The notes under the pieces are model-generated. The model did not search any database, had not been told where the DNA came from, and saw only the letters and a program-made list of their open reading frames with translations. Of a stretch of 64,000 bases of DNA, positions 35,447-45,930 are shown one piece after another (positions within the stretch are counted from its first letter, which is position 1; each line of letters begins with the position of its first letter). The position numbers and the translations under genes were made by a program. The stretch is from an uncultured Marinobacter sp. (GTDB taxonomy: Bacteria; Pseudomonadota; Gammaproteobacteria; Pseudomonadales; Oleiphilaceae). Where the stretch lies: NCBI RefSeq assembly GCF_946886895.1, contig NZ_CAMPJO010000017.1:6570-70569 (forward strand). The letters run 5' to 3'.

Positions 35447-37279
35447 ATGTGTGGCATTGTAGGCGCGGTTTCGGAACGGGACGTCCAGGGCATTCTTCTT
35501 GAAGGCCTGCGTCGTCTGGAGTACCGGGGGTATGACTCTGCCGGCATGGCGGTCATCGATGGTGATAACTCGGTACAGCGAGCCCGGGAACTGGGTAAGG
35601 TGGCGTCGCTGGCAGAGGCGATCGGCACGACCCCGTTGTCCGGTAGTCTGGGCATCGCCCACACCCGTTGGGCCACCCATGGCGAGCCGTCACAGGTGAA
35701 TGCCCATCCGCATATGTCCGGGAACCGGCTCGCCATCGTCCACAACGGCATTATCGAGAACTACCAGGAACTGCGGGACGAGCTCAAGGCGGACGGTTTC
35801 GTGTTCAGCTCCCAGACGGACACGGAAGTGGTCGCCCACCTGATCGAGAAGAACGTCCGCCAACTGGGTGAGCTGCATGCCGCGATCAAGGCCTCGATCG
35901 CCCGCCTGCGCGGCGCCTTTGCCCTGGCCGTGATTCATGCCGATGAGCCGGATCACCTGATTGTCTGCCGGGAAGGCAGTCCGCTGGTGATCGGAGTGGG
36001 TATCGGCGAGAACTTCATTGCGTCCGATCAGCTGGCACTGCTGCCGGTGACCGACCGCTTCATGTTTCTCGAAGAGGGCGATATCGCCGACATCCGCCGT
36101 GATCGGGTGGTGATCGAGAACCGTGATGGCCAGATCGTGGAGCGCGAGATTGCCCGTTTTGAGCACGGTACCGATTCTGCCGACAAAGGCGAATACCGGC
36201 ACTTCATGCTCAAGGAAATCTACGAGCAGCCCCGGGTGATCAAGGCCACCATGGAAGGCCGGCTGACCAAAACCCACGTGCTGGAACAGGCCCTGGGTAC
36301 CGATGCCGCCAATCTGCTGGACAATGTGCGCCACGTGCAGATTATCGCCTGTGGCACCAGCTATCACGCCGGCATGGTGGCCCGATACTGGATCGAAGAA
36401 CTGGCCGGCGTGCCCTGCTCAGTGGAGGTGGCCTCCGAATTCCGCTACCGCAAACACGTGATTCAGCCAGACACTCTGTTCCTGTGCATTTCCCAGTCCG
36501 GTGAAACCGCCGACACCCTGGCCGCCCTGCGCCAGGCCAAGAAAGCGGGTTTCCGGGCCGCGTTGGCCATCTGTAACGTACCCGGCAGCTCCCTGGTACG
36601 GGAATCCGACCTGGTGATCATGACCCAGGCCGGCCCGGAGATCGGCGTGGCGTCCACCAAGGCGTTCACCACCCAACTGACCGCGTTGCTCATCTTCACC
36701 CTGGCACTGGCCCGTCATAACGGCCTGCCGGAAGACAAGGAAGCGGAGATTGTCGGCGCCCTGCATCAGCTGCCGGGGCAAGTGAGCGACGTGCTGGCCC
36801 TGGACGGCGAGATTGCCGAGATGTCCAAGGCCTTCATGGACAAGAACCACAGCCTGTTCCTGGGCCGTGGCTCGCAGTTTCCGGTGGCACTCGAGGGTGC
36901 CCTGAAGCTCAAGGAAATCTCCTACATCCACGCCGAAGCCTACCCGGCCGGCGAGCTGAAGCATGGCCCCCTGGCCCTGGTGGACAGCGAAATGCCGGTG
37001 GTGACCGTGGCGCCGAACAACGACCTGGTGGAAAAGCTCAAATCCAACCTGGAAGAGGTTCGCGCCCGGGGCGGTGAGCTGTTCGTCTTTGCCGACAAAG
37101 CCGCGGACGTGAAACCGGAAGCTGGTATTCACGTGATGCAGATCCCGTCTGTGCACGCGATCACCGCACCGATTGTGTACACCGTGCCGTTGCAATTGCT
37201 GTCGTATCACGTGGCTGTGCTCAAGGGCACCGACGTGGATCAGCCGAGGAATCTGGCCAAGAGTGTGACGGTTGAGTAA
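35447..37279 (+). CDS. glmS: Glutamine-fructose-6-phosphate aminotransferase
   Basis: First step of hexosamine synthesis, using glutamine to aminate fructose-6-P. The 610 residues begin MCGIVGAV, with Cys2 as the glutaminase nucleophile; HTRWATHG and HNGIIENY follow near 73-105. Two SIS domains (about 285-425 and 455-600) include [17 protein letters not shown] and the C-terminal [11 protein letters not shown]. No glmS ribozyme or sRNA signature was seen upstream. Confidence 0.97.
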   Translation: MCGIVGAVSERDVQGILLEGLRRLEYRGYDSAGMAVIDGDNSVQRARELGKVASLAEAIGTTPLSGSLGIAHTRWATHGEPSQVNAHPHMSGNRLAIVHNGIIENYQELRDELKADGFVFSSQTDTEVVAHLIEKNVRQLGELHAAIKASIARLRGAFALAVIHADEPDHLIVCREGSPLVIGVGIGENFIASDQLALLPVTDRFMFLEEGDIADIRRDRVVIENRDGQIVEREIARFEHGTDSADKGEYRHFMLKEIYEQPRVIKATMEGRLTKTHVLEQALGTDAANLLDNVRHVQIIACGTSYHAGMVARYWIEELAGVPCSVEVASEFRYRKHVIQPDTLFLCISQSGETADTLAALRQAKKAGFRAALAICNVPGSSLVRESDLVIMTQAGPEIGVASTKAFTTQLTALLIFTLALARHNGLPEDKEAEIVGALHQLPGQVSDVLALDGEIAEMSKAFMDKNHSLFLGRGSQFPVALEGALKLKEISYIHAEAYPAGELKHGPLALVDSEMPVVTVAPNNDLVEKLKSNLEEVRARGGELFVFADKAADVKPEAGIHVMQIPSVHAITAPIVYTVPLQLLSYHVAVLKGTDVDQPRNLAKSVTVE

Positions 37280-37366
37280 ACGCTAAAACATCTCGCCTGC
37301 ATAGATGGCCTGGCGCCAAGCTGATAGGCTGCCTCCAACCGATCACGGGTGGCGGAGACGGTAAGC

Positions 37367-38329
37367 ATGAACACAGCAGGCGAGGAGAGCGCAATACGCG
37401 CCTTCGGTATCTCGGATTTCCTGGCGTTTGGGCAGGATTACGGTATCCGTTACCACTTCCCCGACCTGCCCCGGCCGGGGGTGACCGACGCCCCGGTGGC
37501 CCGGGGCCGGATTGCCGAAACGGCCCTGCCATCGGGGTTCCGGTTTACCCGTTCTGACCTCGAGGTTTTCCAGAGTTACGAATCCATTTCTCTGGGGCAC
37601 TCGCCCCTGCTGATCGTGATCGTTCTGGCAGGCAGTATCCGGCTGTCGGTTGGGGCAGTTCATCGTGAACTCGGCGCCGGCACCGCCGTCAGTCTCCAGT
37701 TGCGTCCGGAATACGCGCTGAATGTTGTCCAGCCCGCCGGCCAGCACCTGAAAACCGTGACCCTGGCCTTCGACCCGGCCGGCCCGGCCCTGAATCGGGC
37801 CGAACACCCGATACTGACAGCGCTGCTGGCGGCCATTGAGCAGCCGGTCTGGTTGTGGCAACCGCCGGGCGAGCTGGTTGCGGCCCTGCAGCAGGGGTTG
37901 GCGGCCACCGTGCCCGAGGGCCAGAAAACCCTGGTACTGGAAGGGTTGGCCCTGCAACTGGCAGGCTATGGGGTGCCCCAGGGCACGGTGCCGAAAACCC
38001 GCCGCAGATCCCTGCCATCCGGCCAGCAACAACGGCTGGAATCGGTACGGCAACTGCTGGAGTTCAACCCCGCCGAGGACTACACCCTGGCACAACTGGC
38101 CCGGCGGGCCGCCATGAGCCCCAGCAGTCTGCGGGCCAAATTCCGGGCGATCTATGGTGTCTCGGTGTTTGGCTATCAGCGTGCCTGCCGGATGGCGCTG
38201 GCCCGGCGTTACCTGGAGCAGGGGCACTCCGTCCAGCAGGCCGCCCACCGGTCGGGCTACCGGCACGCCACCAACTTCGCCACCGCCTTTCGTCGCCATT
38301 TCGGAGTGTCGCCTGGAAACCTGACCTGA
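37367..38329 (+). CDS. AraC-family transcriptional regulator
   Basis: 320 residues from ATG 37367 (GGAG 9 nt upstream); GTG 37349 is an alternative. The N-terminal part (about 1-210) is a probable ligand-binding region. The C-terminal AraC helix-turn-helix pair runs from YTLAQLARRAAMSPSSLRAKF (near 232, 20 residues of it YTLAQLARRAAMSPSSLRAK) to SGYRHATNFATAFRRHFGVSP. The style and position beside a TonB siderophore receptor resemble PchR-type regulators that respond to a ferri-siderophore; that role is inference. Confidence 0.88.
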   Translation: MNTAGEESAIRAFGISDFLAFGQDYGIRYHFPDLPRPGVTDAPVARGRIAETALPSGFRFTRSDLEVFQSYESISLGHSPLLIVIVLAGSIRLSVGAVHRELGAGTAVSLQLRPEYALNVVQPAGQHLKTVTLAFDPAGPALNRAEHPILTALLAAIEQPVWLWQPPGELVAALQQGLAATVPEGQKTLVLEGLALQLAGYGVPQGTVPKTRRRSLPSGQQQRLESVRQLLEFNPAEDYTLAQLARRAAMSPSSLRAKFRAIYGVSVFGYQRACRMALARRYLEQGHSVQQAAHRSGYRHATNFATAFRRHFGVSPGNLT

Positions 38330-38396
38330 GTAGCGTCAGGCTTGTCGGTGCGCAAACGTTTTCTGTCACTGCGCATACCAATTCATGGATCTAAAA

Positions 38397-38420
38397 GCGA
38401 ATAATTCGCATTAACGAATT
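38397..38420. promoter_or_regulatory. Overlapping palindromes, candidate Fur or AraC site
   Basis: GCGAAT-A-ATTCGC (38397-38409) overlaps AATTCG-N6-CGAATT (38403-38420). The 19-mer at 38397-38415 matches the classic Fur box at 12 of 19 positions by my count. It is 44 bp upstream of the TonB receptor start, where iron control is expected. Confidence 0.45.
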
Positions 38421-38463
38421 AGTGTTCCCTGAACGACTTGGTATTCCCTGAGAGGCGCGTGTG

Positions 38464-40560
38464 ATGTTCCAACCTTCCCGATTGTCCCTGGCAGTCGTGC
38501 TATCAATGGCCGGTATTACCCACAGTTCCCTGGCGTCAGCCCAGAGCGAGACTCCGGTGCTGGAGGCCCTGTCCGTTACGGCCACCCGGGGCGCCACCAA
38601 AACCGAAACCCCGATTATGGAGACTCCGCAATCGGTGTCGGTAATCGATAACGAGGACTGGCAGGAGAAAGGCGCCCGCACGGTACAGCGGGCCGCGAAC
38701 TACACGCCTGGGGTGAGCACCAATCAGGTGGGTGCCTCCAACCGTTATGACTACCTGATCCTGCGCGGGTTCTCCGATGGCAGCATCAATAACACCTACC
38801 TGGATGGCCTCCGGGTGATGAGTGATGGCGGCTCCTACAGCTCGTTTGCTATCGACCCCTGGTTTCTGGAGCGTATTGAAATCGTCAAGGGACCGACCTC
38901 GGTGCTGTACGGCCAGGGCTCCCCCGGTGGCATTGTGGCCCTGACCAGCAAGCGGCCGGAATTCGAGAAACAGGGCGAGGTGCGGGTAACCCTGGGTAAC
39001 AACGCCCAGCGCAGTCTGGCCTTCGACGTCACCGGGCCGCTGGATGACGGGCGCCGGGTGGCCTACCGGCTGACCGGTATCGCGTCCGCCGCGGATGCCC
39101 AGCAGGATTTCGTTGAGGAAGAGCGCCGGGCCATCGCCCCGTCCCTGACCTGGGACATCACCGACGACACCAGCCTGACCCTGCTGGCTTACCTGCAGCG
39201 GGACCCGGAGGGCGGCTACCACAGCGGCTTACCCTACGAGGGTACGGTGGTGCCCCGTAACGGCCAGACCATCGACAACACCTTCTTCGAGGGAGAGCCG
39301 GATTACGACCTGTTCCGGCGTGACCTGACCCTGGTCGGCTACGATCTGGAGCACCGGATCAACAGCGCCTGGCGCGCCCGCCAAAAGGTCCGTTATCTGG
39401 AATCCGATGTCCAGCTGAAACAGGTCTATGCCTACGGCTGGGCCTCCGCCACCGAATTGAATCGTTACTATTCCGCCGGCGACGAGGATCTGGAGGCGAT
39501 CACCATCGACAACCAGGTGCAGGCGGAGCTGGCCACCGGCGCGGTGGATCATACCGTGCTGCTGGGCCTGGACTACCAGCAACGGGAAAACGACGTGGTC
39601 TGGCCCTCGGGGGCGTTTCCGCCCATCGACGCCTTCAACCCCCAATACGGGGCGGAGCCGACGGCGTTGTATCCGCCGGTTCGTAACCTGCGCGAACAGA
39701 AACAGCTTGGGTTGTACCTGCAGGATCAGCTGGCGCTGAGGGGCTGGCGGTTGACCCTGGGCGGCCGGCAGGACTGGGTGGACATCCGCAACACGGACCG
39801 GCAGTCCTCGGCCGTGGCGGAACTGGACGAAACCCAGTTCAGCGGCCGCGCGGGCTTGCTGTACCTGTTCGATAACGGTGTGGCGCCCTACCTGTCCTAC
39901 TCCACGTCGTTTTCTCCGAGTGCCTACACCGACGCCAACGGCGACCTGCTGGAACCCAGTGAGGGCGAGCAGATCGAGACCGGCCTGAAGTACCAGCCGG
40001 CGGGCACCCGGGATCAGTACACCCTGTCGCTGTTCCGTATCAACCAGGAAAACCTGGCCACCAAACTGCCTCAGGAGAGCTTTTATCGGGCCATTGGTGA
40101 GATTCAGTCCCAGGGAGTGGAACTGGAGGCCAACTCACAGCTGACGGAGAGCCTGAACGTGCAACTGGGTTACGCCTATACCGACGTCACTTTTGAACAA
40201 TCGAAAGCCTACCGGCAGGGCAACACCGCCAGCCAGGTACCGAAGCACCAACTGACGTTGTGGACCGGCTACCGTTTCCGCAACGGCCTGCTGGATGGCG
40301 CCAACGCTGGCCTGGGTGTGCGTTACGTGGCGGATATCTACGCTGACGACGCCAATACCCGCCAGGTGCCGGATTACACCCTGGTGGATCTTGCGCTGGG
40401 GTACGATCTGGGCAAACTGGGCCTGCCGGGCGTGAGTACACAACTGAACGTAAACAACCTGCTGGACAAGGAATACGTGGCGTCCTGCTACAACAGCCTG
40501 GAGTTCTGTTACTTCGGAGCCGAGCGCAACGTGACGGCGTCGGTGTCCTACCGGTTCTGA
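38464..40560 (+). CDS. TonB-dependent siderophore receptor
   Basis: Outer-membrane gated channel that imports a ferric siderophore using TonB energy. The start is ATG 38464 (GTG 38461 is adjacent), with GAGAGG upstream; 698 residues. A signal peptide (about 1-26, ending LASAQ) precedes the plug: TonB-box-like LEALSVTATR (33-42), ETPQSVSVI (58-66), LRGFSDG near 101 and IEIVKGPTSVLYGQGSPGGIV near 139. The beta barrel ends in aromatic YRF. The plug style is FhuA/FoxA-like (hydroxamate siderophores), but the ligand is not determinable. It ends inside the convergent badR gene (13-bp overlap). Confidence 0.93.
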   Translation: MFQPSRLSLAVVLSMAGITHSSLASAQSETPVLEALSVTATRGATKTETPIMETPQSVSVIDNEDWQEKGARTVQRAANYTPGVSTNQVGASNRYDYLILRGFSDGSINNTYLDGLRVMSDGGSYSSFAIDPWFLERIEIVKGPTSVLYGQGSPGGIVALTSKRPEFEKQGEVRVTLGNNAQRSLAFDVTGPLDDGRRVAYRLTGIASAADAQQDFVEEERRAIAPSLTWDITDDTSLTLLAYLQRDPEGGYHSGLPYEGTVVPRNGQTIDNTFFEGEPDYDLFRRDLTLVGYDLEHRINSAWRARQKVRYLESDVQLKQVYAYGWASATELNRYYSAGDEDLEAITIDNQVQAELATGAVDHTVLLGLDYQQRENDVVWPSGAFPPIDAFNPQYGAEPTALYPPVRNLREQKQLGLYLQDQLALRGWRLTLGGRQDWVDIRNTDRQSSAVAELDETQFSGRAGLLYLFDNGVAPYLSYSTSFSPSAYTDANGDLLEPSEGEQIETGLKYQPAGTRDQYTLSLFRINQENLATKLPQESFYRAIGEIQSQGVELEANSQLTESLNVQLGYAYTDVTFEQSKAYRQGNTASQVPKHQLTLWTGYRFRNGLLDGANAGLGVRYVADIYADDANTRQVPDYTLVDLALGYDLGKLGLPGVSTQLNVNNLLDKEYVASCYNSLEFCYFGAERNVTASVSYRF

Positions 40561-41024
40561 TCCGCTGGCGCGGAGGTCAGGGATATGGCGGCCATGTCCT
40601 GCTGCAGTTTTTTCAGTAGGTGCAGCAGGCTGACCCCGTCGTCAAAACTCATGCTCTGCAGGGCCTGCTGATAGAATTCCGCAATCGTGCCCTGCAGGTT
40701 GTTCCAGAACACCCGACCGCTGTCGGTCAGTTTTACCAGCCGGGCCCGGCCGTCGCTGGGGTCGGGTACGCGAACCACGTGGCCGTCCCGCTCCATGCGC
40801 TTGAGCACACCGTCCAGGTTCTGCCGGCTGACGTGCAGGTATTCCTTGAGCTGGTTGAACGAGGTGCCGTCCTCGAAGCCTTCCCGCGACAGCGCCCCCA
40901 GCACCGCCCATTGCACAGCGCTGATGCCCATTTCGTTCTGGACCTGGCGCTGCAGGATGTTGCCAGTCTGGAACAGGCGGAAGAACAGGCGGTTGGGAAT
41001 GCCTCCGGATTCGTTGACGATCAT
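40548..41024 (-). CDS. badR: MarR-family regulator (BadR-like)
   Basis: 158 residues from ATG 41024, with AGGAG 7 nt upstream. The winged helix is visible: SFNQLKEYLHVSRQNLDGVL (about 56-75) and the wing RMERDGHVVRVPDPSDGRAR (about 77-96). It is the last gene of the aliA-badH-badI-aliB operon. In Rhodopseudomonas palustris, BadR is a MarR-family regulator of the badHI/aliAB-type genes that responds to a ring-CoA intermediate; applying the name here rests on context and family. It overlaps the convergent TonB receptor gene by 13 bp. Confidence 0.75.
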   Translation of the reverse strand: MIVNESGGIPNRLFFRLFQTGNILQRQVQNEMGISAVQWAVLGALSREGFEDGTSFNQLKEYLHVSRQNLDGVLKRMERDGHVVRVPDPSDGRARLVKLTDSGRVFWNNLQGTIAEFYQQALQSMSFDDGVSLLHLLKKLQQDMAAISLTSAPADQNR

Positions 41025-41071
41025 CTGTGCTCCTGTTTCAGCACCCCGAATCGCGGAGGACGGGGTGCGCA

Positions 41072-42211
41072 TCACGTCGGTAGGTACTCACGGGCGACGA
41101 TGTTCTTCATGATCTGCGCGGTGCCGTCACCGATTTGCAGACCCATCACATCCCGCAGGCGCTGGGCAAAGGGCAGGTCCTCGCCGTAACCGGTGTGGCC
41201 GTGGGCCAGCAGACACTGCTTGACCACATCGAACGCCAGTTTTGGCCCCCACCATTTGTTCATTGCCGCTTCCGCGTTGTGGGGCAGGTTGTTGTCCTTC
41301 AGCCAGAGCGCATGGTAGCACTGCAGGCGGGCGGCATGAACGTAGGTCTGGTATTCCGCCAGGGGGTGAGTCAGGCCCTGGAAGGCCGACAGGTGCTGAC
41401 CGAAGGCGGTACGCTCGGTCAGCCACTGCCAGGTTTCATCCAGGGATTGCTGGGCCACCGCCAGGCATTGCAGGCCGATCAGGGCGCGGCTGTAGTCAAA
41501 GCCCTGCATCACCTGTTTGAAGCCTTTGCCCTCGTCGCCCATCCTGTTGCGGGCGGGCACGGCCACGTTATCAAAGAAGATGGAGCCGCGGCCGATGGCG
41601 CGCTGGCCGTTGTCTTCGAAGCGGGTGGTGGTGATGCCCGGGCTGTCCATGGGCACCAGGAAGGCGCTGATGCCCGAGGCCCGTTGTTCCACCGTGCCGG
41701 TTCGGGCGAACACCACGGCGACATCGGCCTGGTCCGCCATGGAGATGGAGGTCTTCTCGCCGTTGAGCACGTAGACATCGCCCTGGTGCTCCGCCTTCAG
41801 GCGCAGGTTGGCGGCGTCGGAACCACCATGGGGCTCGGTCAGGGCAATGCAGGCCACTTTCTGGCCGGAGGTCATGCCGTGCAGCCATTCCTTTGCCAGA
41901 TCCGGCGCGGCATGGCTGGCGATGATCTGGCCGTTCAGGGAGGCTAGCAGCGGAATGTAGCCCACGTTGAAATCCCCTTTTGAGATTTCCTCAATGATCA
42001 GGCCGCTGGTGACACAGTCCATGCCGCTGCCGCCGAACGCCTCCGGCAGTTCACCCCCGAGCAGGCCCATCTCGCCAAGCTGACGGATGACCTCTTTTTC
42101 GATGACGCCTTCCTTATCCCGCTGGCGGTAGCCCGGAGCCAGTACCTCGGCGCTGAACCGGGCCACGACGTCGCGGATGGCGTTCTGTTCGTCATTAAAT
42201 CCGAAATTCAT
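41072..42211 (-). CDS. aliB: Cyclohexanecarboxyl-CoA dehydrogenase-like acyl-CoA dehydrogenase
   Basis: 379-residue flavoenzyme of the acyl-CoA dehydrogenase fold, proposed to form cyclohex-1-ene-carboxyl-CoA. Seen: IALTEPHGGSDAANLRL (about 117-133), YVLNGEKTSIS near 147, GFDYSRALIGLQCLAVAQQS near 237-256 and the C-terminal IGDGTAQIMKNIVARE. At the usual catalytic-base position the family has Glu (YEGT), whereas this protein reads GDGT with Asp362; some alicyclic acyl-CoA dehydrogenases are known to use Asp. The gene is 57 bp after badI and 47 bp before badR. Confidence 0.8.
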   Translation of the reverse strand: MNFGFNDEQNAIRDVVARFSAEVLAPGYRQRDKEGVIEKEVIRQLGEMGLLGGELPEAFGGSGMDCVTSGLIIEEISKGDFNVGYIPLLASLNGQIIASHAAPDLAKEWLHGMTSGQKVACIALTEPHGGSDAANLRLKAEHQGDVYVLNGEKTSISMADQADVAVVFARTGTVEQRASGISAFLVPMDSPGITTTRFEDNGQRAIGRGSIFFDNVAVPARNRMGDEGKGFKQVMQGFDYSRALIGLQCLAVAQQSLDETWQWLTERTAFGQHLSAFQGLTHPLAEYQTYVHAARLQCYHALWLKDNNLPHNAEAAMNKWWGPKLAFDVVKQCLLAHGHTGYGEDLPFAQRLRDVMGLQIGDGTAQIMKNIVAREYLPT

Positions 42212-42268
42212 GGTGTTCTCCGGGCGCTGTCTGTGACCCGGTGGCCCGAGGCCACCGGGTCGGTCTGC

Positions 42269-43051
<783 letters not shown>

Positions 43052-43081
43052 GGTGTGTTCTCCGTGTGACTGATTCGTGGT

Positions 43082-43849
43082 TTAGCCGGCCATGGTCAGG
43101 CCGCCGGATACGCTGATCACCTGGCCCGTAATGAAGTTGGCGTCGTCACTGGCGAGCAGGGTGATGATGCCGGGGTAGTCGTCCGGCTGGGCCAGGCGCT
43201 TCATGGGTACGGCATTGCGGAAGGCTTCCAGCAGTTTTTCCGGGTTCGGCGCGGTTTCCGCCACGCCCTTGAGCAGAGCAGTGTCGGTGGGCCCGGGGCA
43301 GACCACGTTCAGGCAAATGTGTTTGGTGGCCAGCTCCCGCGCCACGGTTTTGCTGAAACCCACCAGGCCGGCCTTGCAGGCGGCATAGACGGATTCACCG
43401 GAGGAGCCGACCCGGGCGGCGTCGGAAGCGACGTTGATGACCTTGCCGCCGCCGGCGGCGATCATTTTCGGCAACACCACGTGGTGCATGTTGAGGGCGC
43501 CGGTGAGATTGACGGCGATCAGCTGGTCCCAGAGTTTGGGCTCGGTTTTCAGGAATGGCATAAAGCGGTCGAAGCCGGCGTTGTTCACCAGCACCGTGGG
43601 CACGCCCAGATCGCTTTCGATGGCCGCCACGGTGTCAGTAATCGCGGCGTAATCGGTGATGTCCGCCGCATAAGCGCGGGCCGTGCCACCGGCGTCGGTG
43701 ATCCGGTCCGCCGTGCCCCGGGCGGCGGCTTCGTCACGATCCAACACGGCCACCAGGCTGCCTTCTTCGGCAAAGCGCAGGCAGACGGCACGGCCGATGC
43801 CGCCGCCGCCGCCGGTAACAATGACGGTTTTTCCGTTAAGGCCTCTCAT
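43082..43849 (-). CDS. badH: 2-hydroxycyclohexanecarboxyl-CoA dehydrogenase
   Basis: Short-chain dehydrogenase that oxidises the ring 2-hydroxyl to the ketone using NAD. The 255 residues show the TGGGGGIG cofactor motif (12-19), NNAG (89-92) and the catalytic triad Ser142, Tyr155, Lys159 in SDAARVGSSGESVYAACKAG. The C-terminal FITGQVISVSGGLTMAG and CPGPTDTALL are typical of BadH. It is 33 bp after aliA and 30 bp before badI. Confidence 0.88.
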   Translation of the reverse strand: MRGLNGKTVIVTGGGGGIGRAVCLRFAEEGSLVAVLDRDEAAARGTADRITDAGGTARAYAADITDYAAITDTVAAIESDLGVPTVLVNNAGFDRFMPFLKTEPKLWDQLIAVNLTGALNMHHVVLPKMIAAGGGKVINVASDAARVGSSGESVYAACKAGLVGFSKTVARELATKHICLNVVCPGPTDTALLKGVAETAPNPEKLLEAFRNAVPMKRLAQPDDYPGIITLLASDDANFITGQVISVSGGLTMAG

Positions 43850-43882
43850 GATGCGTTCCTCCTGTTACTTTCAGTCAATGGA

Positions 43883-45547
43883 TTAGCTGCGTTTGGCGGG
43901 GTCCAGGCGCAGGTTCTTCGCCTGCTCACGCAGTTTGAATTTCTGGATCTTGCCGGAGGCGGTGCGGGGCATGGCCTCGATCACTTCCAGGTATTCCGGC
44001 AGGTAGTTCCGGGACAGCTGCTGTTCGGTAAGATAGGCCTTGACCGCGTCCAGGGTCAGCTCGATGGCGTTGTCGTCGAGGGTGACGTAGGCGCACAGCC
44101 GCTCACCGAGGCGGTCATCCGGGCAGCCCACCAGTGCGACGTCGACAATGCCGGGGAACTTGTAGAGCAGGTTCTCCACCTCCACCACGGGAATGTTTTC
44201 GCCGCCGCGGATCACCACGTCCTTGGTGCGACCGGTAATGCGGATGTAGCCGTCCTTGTCCATGCGGGCGAGGTCGCCGGTGCTGAACCAGCCCTCTTTA
44301 TCGGTGCCATGGAGTTCGGGCCGTTTCAGGTAGCCTATGAACTGGCTGGCACCGCGCACCAGCAGGTTTCCTTCCTCACCCGCAGGAAGTGTATGGCCCT
44401 GAAAATCGGTGATCCGGATGTCCATGTAGGGCAGCACCTTGCCATCAGACTGGCTGGCCCGCTCCGATGGATCTTCGGGGCAGGTCATGGTGACGGCGCC
44501 GTTTTCAGTCATGCCCCAGGCCGAGACGATCTTCGCGTTCAGCACCTTGCTGGCTTGCTCCACAACGGCTGTCGGAATCGGGGCGCCGGCGGAGACAAAG
44601 GTGCGTAGCGAATCCAGTTCCCCTTCGTGACTGGGTGCCGTCTTGACCAGGTCCGCCAGGAAGGGTGTGGCTGCCATTGTGAACGCGGGCTTCTCGGCGG
44701 CAATGACCTTGCACACGAAGCCGGCATCCCAGATGTCCTGGAGGATGGCCGTGGTGCCGAGGTAAACGGGCATCATGATGCCGTACAGAAAACCGGTCTG
44801 GTGGGCCAGGGGCGAGGCCATCAGCACGTTGTCTTCCGAGGTCAGGTGCAGCCGGTCGGCATAGGGGCGAACGTTGGAAAACAGGGTGTTGGAGGTATGC
44901 ATCACGCCCTTGGGTTCGCCGGTGGTGCCGGAGGTGTAGAGAATCTGGATGACATCATCGCCGGTTAGTTGCCGTTCCCGGAACAGGGTGTCGGTATCCT
45001 GCTCCTGTTCCCAGGCCCTGGCCAGCAGGCGCTCTTCGAAGCTGCGCTCACCGCTGCCGCCGATCACGAGAAGCGTGTCCAGATCGGGCAGGTCGGCCTT
45101 GATGCTGTCTATCATGGCCTCGTAGTCAAAGCCGCGGAACACCTTGGGAATCACCAGCAGTCTGGCCTCCCCATGCTTGAGCATGAAGCGTAGCTCCCGC
45201 TCCCGGAAGATGGGCATCAGCGGGTTCAGAATGGCGCCGATGCGCAGGCAGGCCAGGTGCAAGGCGGTGGTCTGCCACCAGTTCGGCAACTGGCACGCCA
45301 CCACATCGCCTTTGCCGATGCCCAGGCCCGCCAACCCGGCCGCCATGCGGGTAACGGTGTTATTGAGTTCCCGATAGGTCAGCGCGGTGCGGGTATCGCC
45401 GGTGACCTGATAACCGACGATGGCCTCCCGGTCCGGAGTAGTGGCCACGGCCTGATCGAGGTAGTCGGTAAGGAGCTTGTCGTTCCAGGCGCCGCTTTCC
45501 ACCATGGCGGCACGGCGTTCCGGGTTGAGAGTGATGCCTGTTTCCAT
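43883..45547 (-). CDS. aliA: Cyclohexanecarboxylate-CoA ligase
   Basis: AMP-forming acyl-CoA synthetase proposed to activate cyclohexanecarboxylate. ATG 45547 (METGITLNPERRAAMVESG) with AGGTGA upstream gives 554 residues; the 30-codon upstream extension is not family-like. Seen: P-loop YTSGTTGEPKGVMHTS (near 196), AWGMTENGAVTM near 325, GWFSTGDLARMDKDGYIRITGR near 405-426 and the catalytic lysine region RTASGKIQKFKLRE near 530. First gene of the five-gene operon. Confidence 0.85.
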   Translation of the reverse strand: METGITLNPERRAAMVESGAWNDKLLTDYLDQAVATTPDREAIVGYQVTGDTRTALTYRELNNTVTRMAAGLAGLGIGKGDVVACQLPNWWQTTALHLACLRIGAILNPLMPIFRERELRFMLKHGEARLLVIPKVFRGFDYEAMIDSIKADLPDLDTLLVIGGSGERSFEERLLARAWEQEQDTDTLFRERQLTGDDVIQILYTSGTTGEPKGVMHTSNTLFSNVRPYADRLHLTSEDNVLMASPLAHQTGFLYGIMMPVYLGTTAILQDIWDAGFVCKVIAAEKPAFTMAATPFLADLVKTAPSHEGELDSLRTFVSAGAPIPTAVVEQASKVLNAKIVSAWGMTENGAVTMTCPEDPSERASQSDGKVLPYMDIRITDFQGHTLPAGEEGNLLVRGASQFIGYLKRPELHGTDKEGWFSTGDLARMDKDGYIRITGRTKDVVIRGGENIPVVEVENLLYKFPGIVDVALVGCPDDRLGERLCAYVTLDDNAIELTLDAVKAYLTEQQLSRNYLPEYLEVIEAMPRTASGKIQKFKLREQAKNLRLDPAKRS

Positions 45548-45620
45548 CTGATTCACCTGTTGTGTCCGGTTTGTTGTTCGGGGCCTGACTGCAGATACAG
45601 GTCGTTGATTGATCAGATTC

Positions 45621-45655
45621 AAGATACGCCTTTTCAAAATAATATGTCAATATGT
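45621..45655 (-). promoter_or_regulatory. Candidate aliA promoter with overlapping repeat operator
   Basis: On the minus strand TTGACA (45645-45650) and TATCTT (45621-45626) are 18 bp apart. The -35 lies inside the direct repeat AATATGT-C-AATATGT (45641-45655), with near-palindrome CAATATGTTG, a plausible MarR/BadR operator. The rest of the 45.66-45.93 kb gap is AT-rich, presumably holds the nhaB promoter, and shows nothing else I can name. Confidence 0.5.
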
Positions 45656-45930
45656 TGCTATAAATGAGGAGGTGGCGGGATGGGAAAAACTGGCTTGCAA
45701 GGAGTAGGCGGTACGCGGCGTGAGGAATCGGTTACAATGCGGTCGCCCTTTTTATAAAAATTAAGTAGTATTACGTAAAAATTCTGTCTATACTTAGATT
45801 TTCCGACATTTTGTTGTTATTAATACCAAATATGGACCGAAAACGTACCTTCGACCCATACCCCGGTACATAAATATCAAGGAAGATGCGGGCCGTCTGC
45901 CACACAATACCAATAACCCGTTTTCAGAAG

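Noticed and set aside
34061..35680. 539-residue open frame antisense to glmU and glmS start
   Set aside because: It is the shadow of GC-rich codon bias in glmU; composition is Gly/His/Val-rich with no recognisable domain, and it crosses two real genes.
43475..43486. CACCACGTGGTG palindrome considered as a third parS
   Set aside because: Lacks the GTTCC/GGAAC arms and simply encodes His-His-Val in badH. The GTCCACGTGGTCC inside intI (about 55010) fails for the same reason.
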